The position numbers were made by a program, and so were the translations under genes. From Streptomyces lilacinus (lineage in GTDB: Bacteria; Actinomycetota; Actinomycetes; Streptomycetales; Streptomycetaceae), in contig KL569416.1 of the NCBI GenBank assembly GCA_000715685.1, positions 11,027 through 16,167 on the forward strand: a DNA stretch of 5,141 nucleotides. Reading direction: 5' to 3'. Under the pieces are notes generated by a model that did no database searches, was not told the DNA's origin, and worked only from the letters and a program-made list of their open reading frames with translations. The first letter of the stretch is position 1. Each line of letters starts with the position of its first letter. Positions 5,125-5,141 of this stretch are shown here, one piece after another.

Positions 5125-5141
5125 CTGTCTCTTATACACAT
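5125..5141. other. Tn5/Nextera mosaic-end adapter sequence at the contig end (artefact)
   Basis: The final 17 bases, CTGTCTCTTATACACAT, equal the first 17 of the 19-base Tn5 mosaic-end complement used in tagmentation libraries. The A/T-rich composition differs from the surrounding DNA, and it lies at the very last bases. It is almost certainly untrimmed adapter rather than genomic sequence, so the true genomic sequence ends at about 5124. Confidence 0.93.

Noticed and set aside
1..5141. CRISPR array, rRNA or tRNA genes
   Set aside because: No regularly spaced direct repeats and no recognisable rRNA or tRNA sequence were seen on either strand.

Overview
The window looks like a short contig from a high-GC actinomycete, most likely Streptomyces. 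The basis is strong G/C bias at third codon positions, GGAGG-type ribosome binding sites, a TTG start, Ala-rich signal peptides and an IS5-type transposase of the sort common in that genus. Both edges are assembly edges. The first gene lacks its start. The last 17 bases match the Tn5/Nextera mosaic end, so they are probably library adapter rather than genome.

Layout. Positions 1-498 hold the C-terminal part of an Old Yellow Enzyme-type flavin oxidoreductase (+). Converging on it is a two-gene minus-strand operon (1004-514) of tiny cysteine-rich, probably zinc-binding proteins. The first has 55 residues and a DnaJ-like pair of CxxCxGxG motifs; it overlaps the second (108 residues) by ATGA. Positions 1005-1570 carry no intact gene. 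They hold a protein-like C-terminal remnant (+, ending at 1306), a 62-63 bp miniature element made of an IS end, a small hairpin and a terminator.

The core is a divergent pair of predicted secreted proteins. On the minus strand (2836-1571) is a 421-residue protein with a signal peptide, a Ser/Thr/Gly-rich beta region reminiscent of aerolysin/ETX-like pore formers, an Ala/Lys-rich linker and a Cys-containing C-terminal domain. On the plus strand (3030-4316) is a 428-residue exported NucA/NucB-type deoxyribonuclease. They share a 193 bp intergenic region with a perfect 10-bp palindrome and candidate overlapping promoters. Each gene has its own hairpin terminator.

Positions 4369-5054 are an IS5-family element with both terminal inverted repeats but a broken transposase: a one-base frameshift near the N-terminus and an internal deletion that removes the first catalytic Asp. 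Its right end recurs, inverted, as the 45-bp sequence at 1306-1350 (43/45 identical). The secreted pair therefore sits between two inward-reading copies of the same IS end, like cargo of a decayed pseudo-composite element. A joint role for the pair (membrane-active protein plus DNase) is inference only.
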